Positions 1 through 10,425 of a DNA stretch of 64,000 nt are shown here, in pieces (within the stretch, counting starts at the first letter, position 1; each line of letters opens with the position of its first letter). The translations under genes and the position numbers were made by a program. The notes beneath the pieces are model-generated. The model had not been told where the DNA came from. It searched no databases and saw nothing but the letters and a program-made list of their open reading frames with translations. Source of the DNA: Amblyomma americanum (taxonomy: Eukaryota > Arthropoda > Arachnida > Ixodida > Ixodidae). The DNA is taken from NCBI RefSeq assembly GCF_052857255.1, contig NW_027526485.1:2480001-2544000 (forward strand). Reading direction: 5' to 3'.

Positions 1-340
1 TTGTGGAGGAATTAGGAGTCAGTAGTTCTGTACCCGTTCAAAAGCTTTGCGAGCATCGTCCACACAGAGGACGGGCGGCAGCCACTTTCCTGAGCTGATG
101 AATGCATGGGTTGGGACAAAGTCCAGACCCGCCACTGAACTATGCTGCATCCACTCCGTAATGAGAAGTCGAACATGGCGACAAAGATAAAAAATACCTG
201 CACAAAAAAATTGCACCTGACACCCCTGCAGTTTGCTTGTGAAAATGCCCTTTGGCAGCAATACCTCTCTAGCCCACAAAAGCAGTTGACATGTATACAT
301 ACAACTGCACTAGCAGGGGACCTCAGGTAAGCACACTCAC

Positions 341-565
341 CATCACTACTAGCTGCAGGCGCCACCTGGGAAATGGCATCTTGTGCAATTCCAGTGGCTG
401 CTGTCTGCTGCTGGTGAGACGGAGGACCTGGCTCTTCCGCATGCTGGTCGTGAGTGGTAGGTCCTCCTTCGCGACTCTCCGCCTGTCCATCGTCAGCCCC
501 ACCATCTTGAAAAAACATGGACACCATGCCATTGTCTCCCAAGGTGGCTTCAAGATGCTGAGTGC
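341..565 (-). CDS. Host gene exon F: disordered Q/G/A-rich protein, possibly Sec16-like (partial)
   Basis: This is the most downstream exon visible of a multi-exon minus-strand gene. A clear acceptor (TTTTGCACAG) precedes base 565 and a canonical donor (GTGAGTG) follows base 341. The exon is 225 bp, enters in phase 1 and leaves in phase 1, and joins in frame to exon E, forming a glycine codon across the junction. It encodes about 75 acidic, Q- and P-rich residues, including the peptide NGMVSMFFQDGGADD, with no stop. The reading frame continues to base 12, but the sequence past the donor loses the composition bias and is probably intron. No folded domain is visible. Short hydrophobic islands in a Q-rich background recall the low-complexity region of Sec16 COPII scaffolds; that is a guess by composition. 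Confidence 0.55.
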
Positions 566-668
566 CTGTGCAAAAGTCAAGAGTCAGAATGAATTAAGAG
601 AGAAAACTTGTGCCCTGCCTTCACAAGCCAAGCTGTCTTGAAACCAAAACGTAAACATTATCCAGAAC
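566..668. other. Intronic spacer upstream of exon F
   Basis: Non-coding by eye. It holds the acceptor region of exon F. A 15-base segment, AACGTAAACATTATC, occurs twice at the edge of the LINE fragment that follows. Confidence 0.4.
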
Positions 669-776
669 GTAAACATTATCTTAATTCATAAGAAGGGAGA
701 CGCCAAGGACTTGAAAAATTACAGGCCAATCAGCTTACTGTCCATTGCCTACAAGGTATTTACTAAGGTACTAAGG
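669..776 (+). pseudogene. LINE reverse transcriptase scrap (RTE-like)
   Basis: One frame reads [20 protein letters not shown] and continues [14 protein letters not shown]. This is the first reverse transcriptase block of non-LTR retrotransposons ([13 protein letters not shown]). The [17 protein letters not shown] wording is most like RTE-type elements. The frame is lost on both sides, so only about 35 residues remain. It sits in an intron of the minus-strand host gene. The RT assignment is firm; the clade is tentative. Confidence 0.75.
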
Positions 777-938
777 TAAGAGAAAAGTATACAACACCTG
801 TACCTTACCGGTGCTCACCTATAGACAGAAACATAGAGGCTAACGAAAAGGGTTCAGTTTAAAGGGGCTCTGAATGTTGCTCTAATAACGTTGCGGTATG
901 CCTGGGATGTTAAAGCATACTGCTTCACGAATATTGTA

Positions 939-3646
939 CAGTCAAAACTCGATTTAACGAAACCCGATTTAACGAAAATCTCGATTTAACGAAAGTATCC
1001 CAATTCCCCCTCAGACGCCCATAGGGTTCAATGCTTTGACTAACCCGAAATAACGAAACCAATTCCGTGATCTGTCCCGATTTAACGAACATTTTTTCGA
1101 GAAATAAAGGTGAAAAAGTGTTAATTTTTGGTCTATTTTGTAGACAGCACCCCAAAATTTATTGATTGCGAGCCGGCGGTAACAGCGCGGAGCATCTTCA
1201 TCCCGTCGCTTTTTTCAAACTGCGCGGCGCAAAACGAGTTTTAATTTTGAGTCGAGCTCACGAGATGGCGCCAGCAGTAAAAAAGTTTCGTGCCACATTT
1301 CATAGATGGCGCTGTTGCAGTTCGAGTGTTTTTTTGTGTGTGTGTGTTTGTGTGTTGTGCTCTGTGTTCGCTCTTGTGCGGATTTCCCCGTGCCTTTGAA
1401 CGCACGTCTTTGTCAAGCTCAGCTTGTTAGGCCTCCATCAGTCTAGCCTTGCTATCGTGAACGCGGACGTGGTGTGTGCGAGCAAGCGCGCCGCTAACCC
1501 TCCTGACTAGCAGATGGAGCCCTGCAAGAAACGAAAAAGGCTTACCCTGGACGAGAAAGCAGACATAATTCGTGCTGTGACAAGTGGACAGAAGAAATGT
1601 GATGTGGCTGCATCACATGGCATTCCAGTGAGTACTCTCTCCCCAATATTGAAAGGGAAAGATGACATCCTCCGCCCCACTTCATCGGGGAATCTCTCGC
1701 GCAAAAAAACGCTGAAGACCACTCCTCAAAGCAAAATGGAAGAGGCCCTCTTCGTCTGGTTTATGGATTTGTGGGCAAAGACTAGTATTCCCGTGAGCGG
1801 AGACCTGCTCCAACAAAAAGCTCGCTCTTTCGCGTGCTTGCTGGGCGACAACGAGTTCAAGGCAAGTCCCGGCTGGCTGCCGCGCTTCAAAGAACGACAC
1901 GGCATCGTCGGGAAAGTGCTTAGCAGTGAAGCGAGCAGCGTAAGCATGGCTGTAGTCGGCGACTGGCAGTCTGAAAACGTGTCCGACATTCTGGGAAAAT
2001 ATGCCCCCAGCAACGTCTACAACGCCGACGAGAGCGGTCTATTCTACCAAATGCTGCCTAAAAAAACACTCGCCCTGAAGGGGCAGGCGTGCCACGGCGG
2101 CAAACACAGCAAACAAAGGCTGACTCTTTTGCTGTGCGTCAACATGGACGGCACCGACAAACGAGAACCGCTTGTCATCGGAAAGAGTGCGAGGCCGCGC
2201 TGTTTTAAAGGCACCAAAAAGCTTCCTGTGAAGTACGTTGCCAATTCAAAGGCGTGGATGTCGCGTGCCATTTTCGCTACATGGCTGAAGGAATTTGACA
2301 GCGACATGTGTCGCCAGAAAAGGAAAGTGTGCCTGTTGCTGGATAACTGCACGGCCCACTACGTTGCAGAGGTCGAGCCGACCAGCGTGGAGCTCCGCTA
2401 CTTCCCCCCAAACGCAACGTCCGTGGTTCAGCCCTTGGATCAAGGGATAATTAATAGCGTGAAGTGCGCATACAAGCGTCGAGTCGTCGACAGAGTTCTC
2501 CTCAACCTGGAGCTGAAGCGCGAGACGAAAATAGATATTTTTATGGCGGTTGAGATGGTGGCGGCGGCTTGGAGAGCATTGAGGCCGTCGATAATTGTCA
2601 ACTGCGTCAGGACTGCCGGTTTCGGTACACTAGGCCCTGAAACTGCCGAAGCTGGTCCGGACTGCGCGAGCGCCGTGCACGAGGATGAAGATGCCTGGGA
2701 ACACCTTCGCTCAGTGGATGAAGTGCCCACAGGCATAAGTTTCTCAGACTACAAGAACGCCGACGCAAACGCAGTCACAATGGAAGTTTTGACTGATGCC
2801 GATATGTTGCGGCTTGTAGGAAGCGTGGAGGGAGTGACGGCTGAAGACGCTGCCGACGACCCTGCAGGTGCCGAAGCTCCCATGCCGACACCAGGTCAGG
2901 TGATGGATGCTCTCGATCTGCTGCGACATTTTGCCGGCGCACACGAGGGGACGGAAGACGCGCTGGACGCACTTCAGACCTACGAGAAATCGGTGTGGCC
3001 GTTGCTCACAAAGCGCACGCAGGCAAAGATCACCGACTTCTTTGGCGGAAAATAAATTTGTAGTCCCCTCGGGCCTTTCTTGTCGAGTAAGAATTTTTGT
3101 TGTTTCTTTTCATACGCGCTAGCGGCGCCGGTCGTGGTGTTGGCGCTACCCACTCGAAAGTAGCGCGGGGGGTCATGACGATGACCATATGGACCCCCAA
3201 AGATTGCGCTAGTTGTATGATTACCAACTTTGGCGCCAATTTGTCATTAGCTGTGTGGCTTGCCGTCCCGTCGGCGGTATTTAGGGAAGATTGTTGCGCC
3301 GCTAGCCGAACCGTCCTTTGGGTCGGTGCTACCGGCGTGAATTCGTCACGCGCGAGTGCGACGAAAAGTGAAAATGGTACGTGCTAACCGATACGACCGC
3401 GATAAGCTGGTACGGTTTATGCGGATGTAAAATGCATTATGTTCAATGGGTGCTCAGTCGGGGACTTGACTTTACTACTTTTAAAACGAAAGTACTGTTT
3501 AAGCGGGTACGTTTTAACGAGGTTTTACTGTAATCGAATGTACTGAATTATGTGCCCAAGAAATGCCTCATTCAATTTAACGAAGTTCTCGATTTAACGA
3601 AATAATTCACGGCTCCCCTCAACTTCGTTAAATCGAGTTTTAACTG
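939..3646 (+). mobile_element. Complete Tigger/pogo-type DNA transposon (2.7 kb)
   Basis: The ends are inverted repeats: CAGTCAAAACTCGATTTAAC at 939 and its complement, with one or two mismatches, ending in GAGTTTTAACTG at 3646. A TA dinucleotide lies on each side (937-938 and 3647-3648), the target duplication of Tc1/mariner/pogo elements. The motif CGATTTAACGAA or close variants recurs several times just inside each end (951, 966, 986 and 1079; 3576 and 3589 on the right), probably transposase binding sites. The element carries one uninterrupted transposase gene and sits inside a TTAA-flanked element. Confidence 0.9.
1514..3055 (+). CDS. Tigger/pogo transposase (CENP-B HTH plus DDE_1), intact frame
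   Basis: A 513-residue open frame from the first in-frame ATG after the left TIR. Residues 1-60 form a CENP-B N-type helix-turn-helix (KRKRLTLDEKADIIRAV, then GIPVSTLSPILKG). Residues 75-130 form the second CENP-B/Tc5 helix-turn-helix (FKASPGWLPRFKERHGI). Residues 165-370 are the DDE_1 nuclease core. The three acidic residues of a DDD triad are visible: D172 in YNADESG, D277 in LLLDNCTAH and D309 in VQPLDQGII. The C-terminus ends in AKITDFFG, as in Tigger proteins. Length is normal for the family and there is no stop or frameshift. It would act in the nucleus, binding the TIR repeats and cutting and rejoining DNA at TA. Confidence 0.93.
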   Translation: MEPCKKRKRLTLDEKADIIRAVTSGQKKCDVAASHGIPVSTLSPILKGKDDILRPTSSGNLSRKKTLKTTPQSKMEEALFVWFMDLWAKTSIPVSGDLLQQKARSFACLLGDNEFKASPGWLPRFKERHGIVGKVLSSEASSVSMAVVGDWQSENVSDILGKYAPSNVYNADESGLFYQMLPKKTLALKGQACHGGKHSKQRLTLLLCVNMDGTDKREPLVIGKSARPRCFKGTKKLPVKYVANSKAWMSRAIFATWLKEFDSDMCRQKRKVCLLLDNCTAHYVAEVEPTSVELRYFPPNATSVVQPLDQGIINSVKCAYKRRVVDRVLLNLELKRETKIDIFMAVEMVAAAWRALRPSIIVNCVRTAGFGTLGPETAEAGPDCASAVHEDEDAWEHLRSVDEVPTGISFSDYKNADANAVTMEVLTDADMLRLVGSVEGVTAEDAADDPAGAEAPMPTPGQVMDALDLLRHFAGAHEGTEDALDALQTYEKSVWPLLTKRTQAKITDFFGGK

Positions 3647-3648
3647 TA

Positions 3649-4084
3649 CAACAAGAATTTTTTTTAATGCGCTTTGTAGATGCTGAGTAATTTTTAAAAT
3701 TTGAATTTCAGCGTGTTCACGCCTTTCCCTCATCACTTTTTATGCACAGAAAGGACGGCGCTCCTCTGCCAGCCCGACCTCTGGGGGCAGAGCTTCCTGA
3801 CCCGCCGGAGCTACGCAACTTATTGGGTGCGGCAACCGTAGCTGCCTGATGTCTGAAAGAATCGGACCAATAGCCATCTGTCAACTTGTATACACAAGTG
3901 CGAACAACGGAGGAAGGTGCAAGCATGAAAAAGTCGCTGCCAAGGGCTTGCCAAATTTCGCGAGATTGTGGGCTCTTTGCTGTGTGCAGAGGTGTAGTAT
4001 TACTTGGCTCAGGTGTTCATGACAACACAATGCCGTGATTGAGCGTGTTGATGTGCTCTCCTTGGAAGTTGTTTCAGAGCCCCT
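3649..4084. other. Right half of the TTAA-flanked element, non-coding
   Basis: Sequence between the Tigger right end and the TTAA at 4085. No gene, RNA or repeat is recognised beyond membership of the TTAA-flanked element. Confidence 0.4.
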
Positions 4085-4088
4085 TTAA

Positions 4089-4440
4089 GTTAAGGACAAT
4101 GCAGCAAGAAATGGAAAGAAAAATGATACTGTAACATTAAGAGGCCGGAAGCAGACAAAGTGGGCGAGGGAACAAACAGGGTTAGTGACATCCTAATCGA
4201 AATCAAGAGTAAGAAATGGGCTTGAGCAGGGCATGTAAAGCAAAGGCAAGATAACCGCTGGTCCCTAAGTGTAATGGAGTAGATTCCAAGAGAAGACAAG
4301 CAGGGGGCGGATGACATTAAAAAGTTTGCGTGCATACATTGGGCACAGCTGGCAAATGACACGGTTAGTTGGAGAGACATGGAAGAGGCCTTTGCCCTGC
4401 AGCACGGAGCAAGACTATATAGGAGGTGAAACTCCTGTCA
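4089..4440 (+). pseudogene. 3' end of a LINE ORF2 (endonuclease-RT type), frameshifted
   Basis: Reading across frames gives the typical LINE C-terminal tail: a KKWAWAGHV-like stretch, DNRWSLSVMEWIPR, then WAQLANDTVSWRDMEEAFAL. The pattern of W-x-G-H, D-x-R-W, W-x-P-R and a final W-x-x-x-E-E-A-F is the end of RT-containing ORF2 proteins of the RTE/L2 type. Several frameshifts break it. It abuts the TTAA of the preceding element. The clade is not certain. Confidence 0.6.
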
Positions 4441-5364
4441 GTGCGAGCGAGCGCAGGCGACCAGATAAAGTCACAATTGTATGCGCCGACGGGGCCGTAT
4501 GCAGTGGCGGCGCCATGCGGCGCGTCGTAGAAACCGCAGCAGGAAAAAAAAAAATGCAGCGTCCGGGCAGGCGGCTCCGGCGCGCTCTCCGGCGGCGCGC
4601 GCTCAAAGCAGACGACAAGCAGACGACAGGGGCGTTTGCTTCAGCGGGCACGCCGTGATGTATTGCTGCGCCCTTAAGTCAAACAGCAACAGTTCTTGTC
4701 GGTGACTGTTCGAGGGCCGTAATACTAACAGCGCTGCTAGGCGCAGTGCGGCCTCCTTCAGAATTTGCTAGACTAAGATGGTGCCCTGTTCGAAATTGCA
4801 AAAACGGTTACAAGTGTTGCAGGGAGAAGGTGAGCAAGGTGAGAAGTTGTAGCCATTTGTTTCCTTCTCAGCTGACGTGTAATCATAAACGCTGTGCCGT
4901 ATGACGCCCGCGTTCTCCTCCAGCAGATGAAACTTAGCCTGGTCACATACTCGACGAACGTGAAGACATGTTTGCCTTCGACGAATGCCAGAAGCACTTA
5001 TACCCATCCAATCAAAGTCATCGCGCGGGTGTCAAACAAAAACCCTGCGTGCAACCAGAAGCTACAGATCATCTTGTAGCGGTCATGGAAAAGAACACAT
5101 TTTGTTTTTTACTGTGCTCAAATGGTTGAAGCGTAGCACCACTTGCTCTTCGGGCTAGCAGTGGTAAATACGTGCGCGAGAGTGCCCTGAATAGAAGTCA
5201 GGCACGCGCGGCCAAACGGGAGCAACACGGTCGACCGGTTGCCTTGGCAACCGAAACGGCGGTAGTTTCTTTCCAGGCCGCCAGCATGCTAGTGGCGCGC
5301 GGGCTTGCGACCTTTTCTGGTCGCCACAAACAGCAGAGTTTCCACTCCTAAATAGTCTTCCTCC
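4441..5364. other. No gene recognised; GC-rich intron segment
   Basis: Frames here are short with no recognisable protein. Stretches at 4490-4640 and 5165-5330 are rich in CG and contain repeated CGGCGC-like words. They could be decayed transposon promoters. I see no splice-bounded exon with the composition of the host gene. Confidence 0.35.
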
Positions 5365-5405
5365 GTGCCCTGCAGTGGGTGTAGTCAGGCTCATGATGAT
5401 GATGG
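5365..5405 (-). repeat. Short conserved LINE-tail repeat (AGCCTGACTACACCCACTGC)
   Basis: On the minus strand this reads CATCATCATGAGCCTGACTA followed by CACCCACTGCAGGGCAC. The same word occurs in the other orientation at 24803-24858. It resembles the 3' tail repeats of arthropod LINEs with an ATC/ATG-rich microsatellite edge. Too short to assign to a family. Confidence 0.5.
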
Positions 5406-5574
5406 CGTGAATTATTTTGCTTTGCAAGCAAAAAATACGCGACATTTGCATGCTGGCATTCACTTGACTTCTCAAAAGCACACTTGACCTTTTAAAAAAA
5501 TATAAAGCTTCATGCCAAGCTACTTTTTATTCCAGACGACGGTCCAAAACCAAGCCAGACACAAGCCTACCAAC

Positions 5575-5836
5575 CTTCAGAGCCACCCTGGCCATCCACA
5601 GCAGCCGGCCCAGAAGAGTAGGCCACCAAATGCATGTCACCTGCCACATTCTCCCCAGACGAGGCAGCCAGCTGGTCTTGGCCTGGCTGCTGCTGCTGCT
5701 GTTGCAGAGACCCATCGAGTGGAGCATATCCCGCCAAGGAGGTGCTTTCATAAGGTCCAGCTGCAGCCGGGTCCAGCTGTGAGCCATAGCCCTGCCACTG
5801 GCCAACCGCAGATGACGCATCAGCTGGTTGCCACTG
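5575..5836 (-). CDS. Host gene exon E: poly-Q and W/G-rich segment (partial)
   Basis: The acceptor CTTTCTGACAG precedes base 5836. A usable donor (GAAG/GTTGGT) follows base 5575. The 262-bp exon enters in phase 0 and leaves in phase 1, matching exons D and F. It encodes about 87 residues starting QWQPADASSAVGQWQGYGSQ. A run of six glutamines follows LDGSL, and the exon ends near GPAAVDGQGGSE. Tryptophan spaced in a Q/G/A/P background is the same style as exon D. The longer frames on either strand here are shadows: the minus frame with a start at 5898 reads through the acceptor and lacks the composition bias. The product is predicted to be disordered. Confidence 0.6.
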
Positions 5837-5898
5837 CTGTCAGAAAGAGGGCGGAGTTGCACATTTCCTTTCCTTCCATGCAAACACTTTAGAAGCAA

Positions 5899-6394
5899 CC
5901 AACTCCACTTTTACTTCTCATTATCAGCTTCGTTTGCACACCTTCAAGCTCTGAAATGACAAGCCAACCAGCCCTTCATACATTTCTGCAATACTGCCAA
6001 TTTTTCAGTGGGCAACATAGATGGTTCAAAGAATCTTCCAAAAGCTAGAATCAGGCTGCAAAAATTTGAGGCACAGCTCATCTTTAATGGCATGAAAATC
6101 ATAGCTAAGTGTTTGACGTGAAAGTTATGATGCAACTCCTGACACACATTTAACATGCAGGAACTTTCCCCACTCCGTCCCCTTGGGTTTGCTTCCCTGC
6201 GATGCATTCTCTCTAGTTGCCAATGCATCTTCTCTAGTTACTATTATAAGTCAAACTGTTTTCCAAAATTTGAAAATCCAAAGTAGGGGGGGGGGGGGTC
6301 GACTTAAGTGGGGCGATTCAGAAAGAAATGCCTCCAAGGTGATACCTTTATTTGCGTTTCACAGACAGCACCGATACAGGTATCAGTGGAAAGC
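5899..6394. other. Intron, nothing recognised
   Basis: A G-run at 6287-6298 is the only notable low-complexity tract. No convincing coding frame or repeat. Confidence 0.35.
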
Positions 6395-6757
6395 TTACAA
6401 TGTCAGCTACAAATGGTGGCACAATATTTCAACACTAGGGGCAACATACTTGCACCAAAGCAAAACAGGATTTTTCATGCCGTCGAAGAATTATGGTGAC
6501 TGCCGACGACACCATTGGCGAACTGCTGCTTCCACCTCAGCATCACAACTGTAGCGTTGGCCCTTAATGTGATCATTAAGTTTGGGGAAGAGCCAAAAGT
6601 CGCAGGGTGCAATATCCGGATTATAGGCAGGATGGCGCAGAATGTCCGCGAACCTCAGGCGTTGCAGTGCTTCCAGAGTTTTGTGGCTTGTGTGTGGACG
6701 AGCATGGTCATGGTGCGGAATTGCCTGCTTGCGCGCATCTTTGCGAGTGCATTGCAA
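6395..6757 (-). pseudogene. mariner transposase, C-terminal remnant
   Basis: The minus frame contains HHDHARPHTS, TLEALQRLRFADILRHPAYN, PDIAPCDFWLFPKLNDHIKG and SCDAEVEAAVRQWCRRQSP. These are the hallmark second and third catalytic blocks of mariner (DD34D): the D of HHDxARPH and the D of YNPDIAPCDFWLFP. A stop follows RRQSP, then FFDGMKNPVLLWCKYV continues the family C-terminus. The N-terminal two thirds and both TIRs are missing. The copy is inactive and lies in an intron of the host gene. Confidence 0.88.
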
Positions 6758-6777
6758 TCTGGCCCGCAGTCCTATTC

Positions 6778-6850
6778 ATTAGTTCGAATTTTGGTTAATT
6801 CGAACTGGCCTGGTGGCCCCGTGGAATTCGAATTAACGAGCTTTTACTGT
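6778..6850. repeat. Solo Tigger/pogo-type terminus
   Basis: TTCGAATTAACGAGCTTTTA followed by CTGTA is the right-end style of Tigger elements that end in a TA target. TTAATTCGAA words occur just inside. No matching left end was seen nearby, so this is a fragment or a very short MITE. Confidence 0.5.
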
Positions 6851-7249
6851 ATGCAGAAAAAGTGCCTTCGAATATTGAATATTCGCTTAGTGAGAAAAAA
6901 AAATGGAAAAAAAGCAAACGTTGTTGTTCTTGTTCATTTCAGAATTGCACTTGGCATTTGCAAACAAAATTAAACTAGAATTGCACAGACTTACTAAGCA
7001 TGTGACCTCGCCCTGCCTAAATTACAGTCGCACTCAAGAAATGAACCAAGTTGATGCAGGACTGCTGCAGAACAACTGAATAAATGATGTGCACAACAAC
7101 TCTGCACATCTGGCAGCAGGGTTAAACAGATCTGGCAAAAATTTGTTGAACCCTACATGACTTAAAAGGGCACTTTTCGGTGATAAAACTAATGCAAATT
7201 GTCGTGCAGAAAGATCAGCTGCTCAACATGTTCGGCAAGTAATACCACA
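6851..7249. other. Intron, nothing recognised
   Basis: AT-rich sequence between the Tigger-type terminus and the Harbinger left end. No gene seen. Confidence 0.3.
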
Positions 7250-7406
7250 TTTACACGGGCGGCCTTAACCACAGTTAAGGTAACTACGGTTCCCCGTAAC
7301 TATAGTTAGCCGCGCTCACACGGCAGACGAAACTGCAGTTACGCCACCTAACCACAGTTACCCAAACCGAGCTTGCTGACCACCGTTTGCTACCATAACC
7401 AACAAG

Positions 7407-8626
7407 ATGGCAGCGCCCGTGGCAGCAGCAACATCGAACGACTCGTCCTCCCAGAGTTGTGTCATCTGGCTTGATTCAACAACCGCGACCCTGATACGGC
7501 CCTGATACACATGTGACACGGATCTGACATGGTAACACGCGCAACGCTCGGATATATGCTGTGATTGTAGCAGAACTGAATGCCGGGCGGCCGCCGGGAC
7601 AAGGCCCATGCACCAGCAAACAAGTGAAGCTGGAAATGGAAAACCTCAACAAGAAATACGGTAAGTGCGACCTTTACCGAACGATGCTCATGCAATTGGG
7701 TTCTTGGCGCTGTTTTCATAGTGCAGCTGAACTGCTGAAGTCAGCCTCGCATGTGCGACCGTAGCATGTGTTGTCGCTGGAGCAACGCGTCAATTCTCTT
7801 CGCCATCGTGGCACAGTTCTGGAGTGTCGAAGATGATCTTGAGAATACATTGTTGAGGTAGTAAGGACTCGAGAGTAATGTCCTCAGGCAGGAGCAGCAT
7901 ACGCAGTGCTTAGAATCTCCGCTCGTGCACGCGTGCACGGCGCTGCATGCAAACTTCGTCTTCCTCGATACACACGTGTTGTTCGTCGTTTTTATTTGCA
8001 AATTGCGAGCTGCAGCGCTGACAGCATTGCTGTACGCGTCGCTATTTCTGGCCGCCTGCTAGAGCAATAATGTAGTTAATTGAATTTCTGGATTTATTTC
8101 ATATTTCTTTACCAGGCTTCATTCACTGTGTACTACCAGCATTTGTGAAGTAGTATACACAGTGCAACCTGGGAAAGATATATGAAAGAAATAAATCTAG
8201 AAATTAACCAAGTAAGATATTGCTAGAATGACAATAGTTGAACCATAATGCACAGTCGTGGCTTCAATTGCAAAGCAGCAACTAGCAGGATGTAGTTTAG
8301 CCACATTGCAAATATAAATTGCATGCAGTAATTTCAGCAGTACCTGTGCATATGCATTAGACACTTATCTATGAAATTTTATTCTTGCATTGAGAATGTG
8401 TACAGTGAAGCTAAACCCACTGAGAGAAATGCTGTGATCACAACCTTGAAATGTTTTTTTAGCAACACATTTAATAGCTCACATCATTTCTATTTGTCCA
8501 GGCAGCTGAGACGGACAGGCATTTCAACTGGGTTGCCTCGTGTCCCATGGATCTTCTACTGGCAGCTCCAGTTTCCTCAGCTGCCTTCCCATCAACGATG
8601 ATGGGCGAGTCGAGGAAAGTTTAGAG
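7407..8626 (+). pseudogene. Harbinger Myb/SANT-like DNA-binding protein, exons 1 and 2
   Basis: Exon 1 runs 7407-7660. It starts MAAPVAAATSNDSSSQS, is disrupted near 7490-7560 by an inserted or duplicated segment with stops, and resumes as IVAELNAGRPPGQGPCTSKQ, VKLEMENLNKKY. It ends at a perfect donor (GTAAGTG). Exon 2 runs 8502-8626 from the acceptor TATTTGTCCAG to a donor GTAATT. It reads TGISTGLPRVPWIFYWQLQF, shifts frame, then LPINDDGRVEESLE. The W-spaced, ELN...KQVK...NLNKKY and LPIND...VEESL pattern is the Myb/SANT-like domain of the second Harbinger gene, which helps the transposase reach the nucleus and the TIRs. At least one insertion and two frameshifts make it non-functional. Confidence 0.72.
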
Positions 8627-9092
8627 GTAATTTGTGATTTATATACCATTGCGTGCAATCTGTCATTCAGACCACTTCAGAATTCTATTGCTGCTCATTT
8701 CTCAGTGCGGAACTTATACTCATTATAAGATGCTGGCCAACAATAGATAATGAAGAAAAGACTCGAGCACTTGTGTAAACCACTCCCACAAACATGGGCA
8801 CTAGCCTTCACGTCTACATTTTTGCCTTGTGCTGTTGTTCTTTGTCATGAAACGTGAACCAACTAGCCAAGCAACTCCCACTGCTCGTCCATAAATCCTT
8901 GTTTTTTTCTAGCAATTCTACATATCGGTAGTTAACTGGTTGTCTCCCCATATACTTAATGTTACCATGCCAGAGAAAAGACCGCTTTGTTGTACAGGGA
9001 GTTCAATGTGCATTGCTGGTTTAGGTTACGTCCTTTTTATTTCGGGTGGGAATCATGTCAAAAGGCACACACTGCGGATGGATACGACTTAC
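8627..9092. other. Intron 2 of the Harbinger Myb-like gene, left part
   Basis: Non-coding by eye between exon 2 and the nested Mutator-like element. Confidence 0.4.
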
Positions 9093-9744
9093 GGGGGGAC
9101 GCGGGTCTTGAAATCGCGAAAAATGGTCAAAAATGGCAATTTTCAAAAATTGCGATTTTGAAGTCTTTAATGTCCCAACTATGCCTCTACAAAATATTTT
9201 AGCTGAATTCCAACTCAAAGTATGAAAAAAAACGGCAATTTAGAAACGTCGGTGAGCTGAAATTGAACGCCAAGCGCGAAGGTTTGCCCCATTTTCAAGC
9301 TGCCGTAGCTCCGCGCGACGCGAACCGATCGGCGCCATCTTGGTCTCGTTTGAAAGCTGGTTTCCCGCTCTCCAATTTGGCGCCTTTCGGCAAGCTGTAG
9401 ACCCTCGCACAGCGGAGCTATCAGCACCCGTTCGCAAGGGGGAAAGCGTCGCGAGACAGCCGCCGATTGGGTAAAACGGGCGCCTCCTCGAGGCGCAGCC
9501 CTCTGATTGGCCGTGACGCATGCTTTGCCCCCCGCGGCCGCGTTGTACGGCTCCTTCCCGTCGTCTGCTTTCGCCTGCACGCCCGTCATTTTTCGCGCTC
9601 CTCTTTGTTTCCTAGTATTTTTCGTTCTGCCGTTTTCCTTATCGTTATTGTAGATATTTTGGCTATTGAATCGCTTCTTTTAGCCTCGAATTTCGTGCTT
9701 TTGCGTGTATTTGCCTGCCTGGTGTCTTTGTTCCGTGTGTCACG

Positions 9745-10126
9745 ATGGCCCGAGACGCGCGCTTGAAATTAAGCACGCGAAAAGCAGTCGGCAAAAAGAG
9801 ACGCGCATGGAATAAGTAGAGCGCTGCATCGTCGAGAACTGCAGCTTCGGTGATGCCGCAAGCTACTGTACCCTCGGTGGATGCGGCTGGACTGAGCTCG
9901 CCAACAACAGCTTCGCCGGTGGACGCGGCTGAACAAACCCTGTTGACGCCAGCATCGCCGGTGGACGCGGCTGGCCAATGCCGATCGGCGTCAACTTCGG
10001 TGTTACCGCAAGTATCTGCAGTGCCGGTGGATGTGCCTGGACTAAGCCCGTGGAAAATATCGACTTTTGATACGCTGCAAGCCGCTTCGAATTCCGTGTC
10101 GTCGGAAGCGGCCGAGCCGCTGACCT
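9745..10126 (+). pseudogene. N-terminal remnant of the Mutator-like transposase and a repeat tract
   Basis: ATG at 9745 opens the basic peptide MARDARLKLSTRKAVGKKRR followed by AWNK and a stop at 9819. The next frame (from 9850) carries imperfect repeats around SPVDAAGL and ASPVDAAGQ, an expanded alanine/proline-rich tract of about 30-60 bp units. A transposase N-terminal nuclear localisation segment is one reading. No catalytic residues are present. Confidence 0.35.
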
Positions 10127-10425
10127 AAGCCTAACATCGACTTCGGCGTTCGCGCACGCCGCTTCCTGCAGACGGACGCGGCTGAACCGAGCTCGCGTGC
10201 TCAACGCTTCGACAAGCACGCGCAGCGTGGACCTTGGCAGCGCGCCAAGCCGCTGCCGCCGCTGATAACATCATTTGTTTTTTTATATATATTTTGAGGA
10301 GAGCTCCTGAAGGGGGGGGGGGGCGCTCGGCGAACTTGGCAGAGCGCCAAGACGTTGTGCGCTCTAAGCTGAAGCTTGAACATTCGCATTAGACACTGCT
10401 CACTGTCCTGTTTTTAACCTCGCAA

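Larger units (their letters stand above)
859..4088. mobile_element. TTAA-flanked non-autonomous DNA element, split by a Tigger insertion
   Basis: AGGGGCTCTGAA begins just inside a TTAA at 859-862, and TTCAGAGCCCCT ends just before a TTAA at 4085-4088. This gives terminal inverted repeats of about 12 bp and a TTAA target duplication, the signature of piggyBac- or Kolobok-type transposition. The element's own DNA is only about 80 bp on the left and 440 bp on the right, with no coding frame. The middle is a complete Tigger transposon. A similar element with TIRs starting AGGGGCTGTGAAAC lies at 30418-31615, so a family is present. Confidence 0.6.

Noticed and set aside
12..340. Continuation of the minus frame past exon F as coding
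   Set aside because: A canonical donor lies at the 341/340 boundary and the composition changes sharply after it.
5512..5892. Plus-strand 126-codon frame rich in Q/P/H
   Set aside because: It is the antisense of exon E; the minus frame has splice sites and phase agreement with its neighbours.
7561..7764. Stand-alone small gene MIVAELNAG
   Set aside because: It is exon 1 of the Harbinger Myb-like gene read past its GTAAGTG donor.
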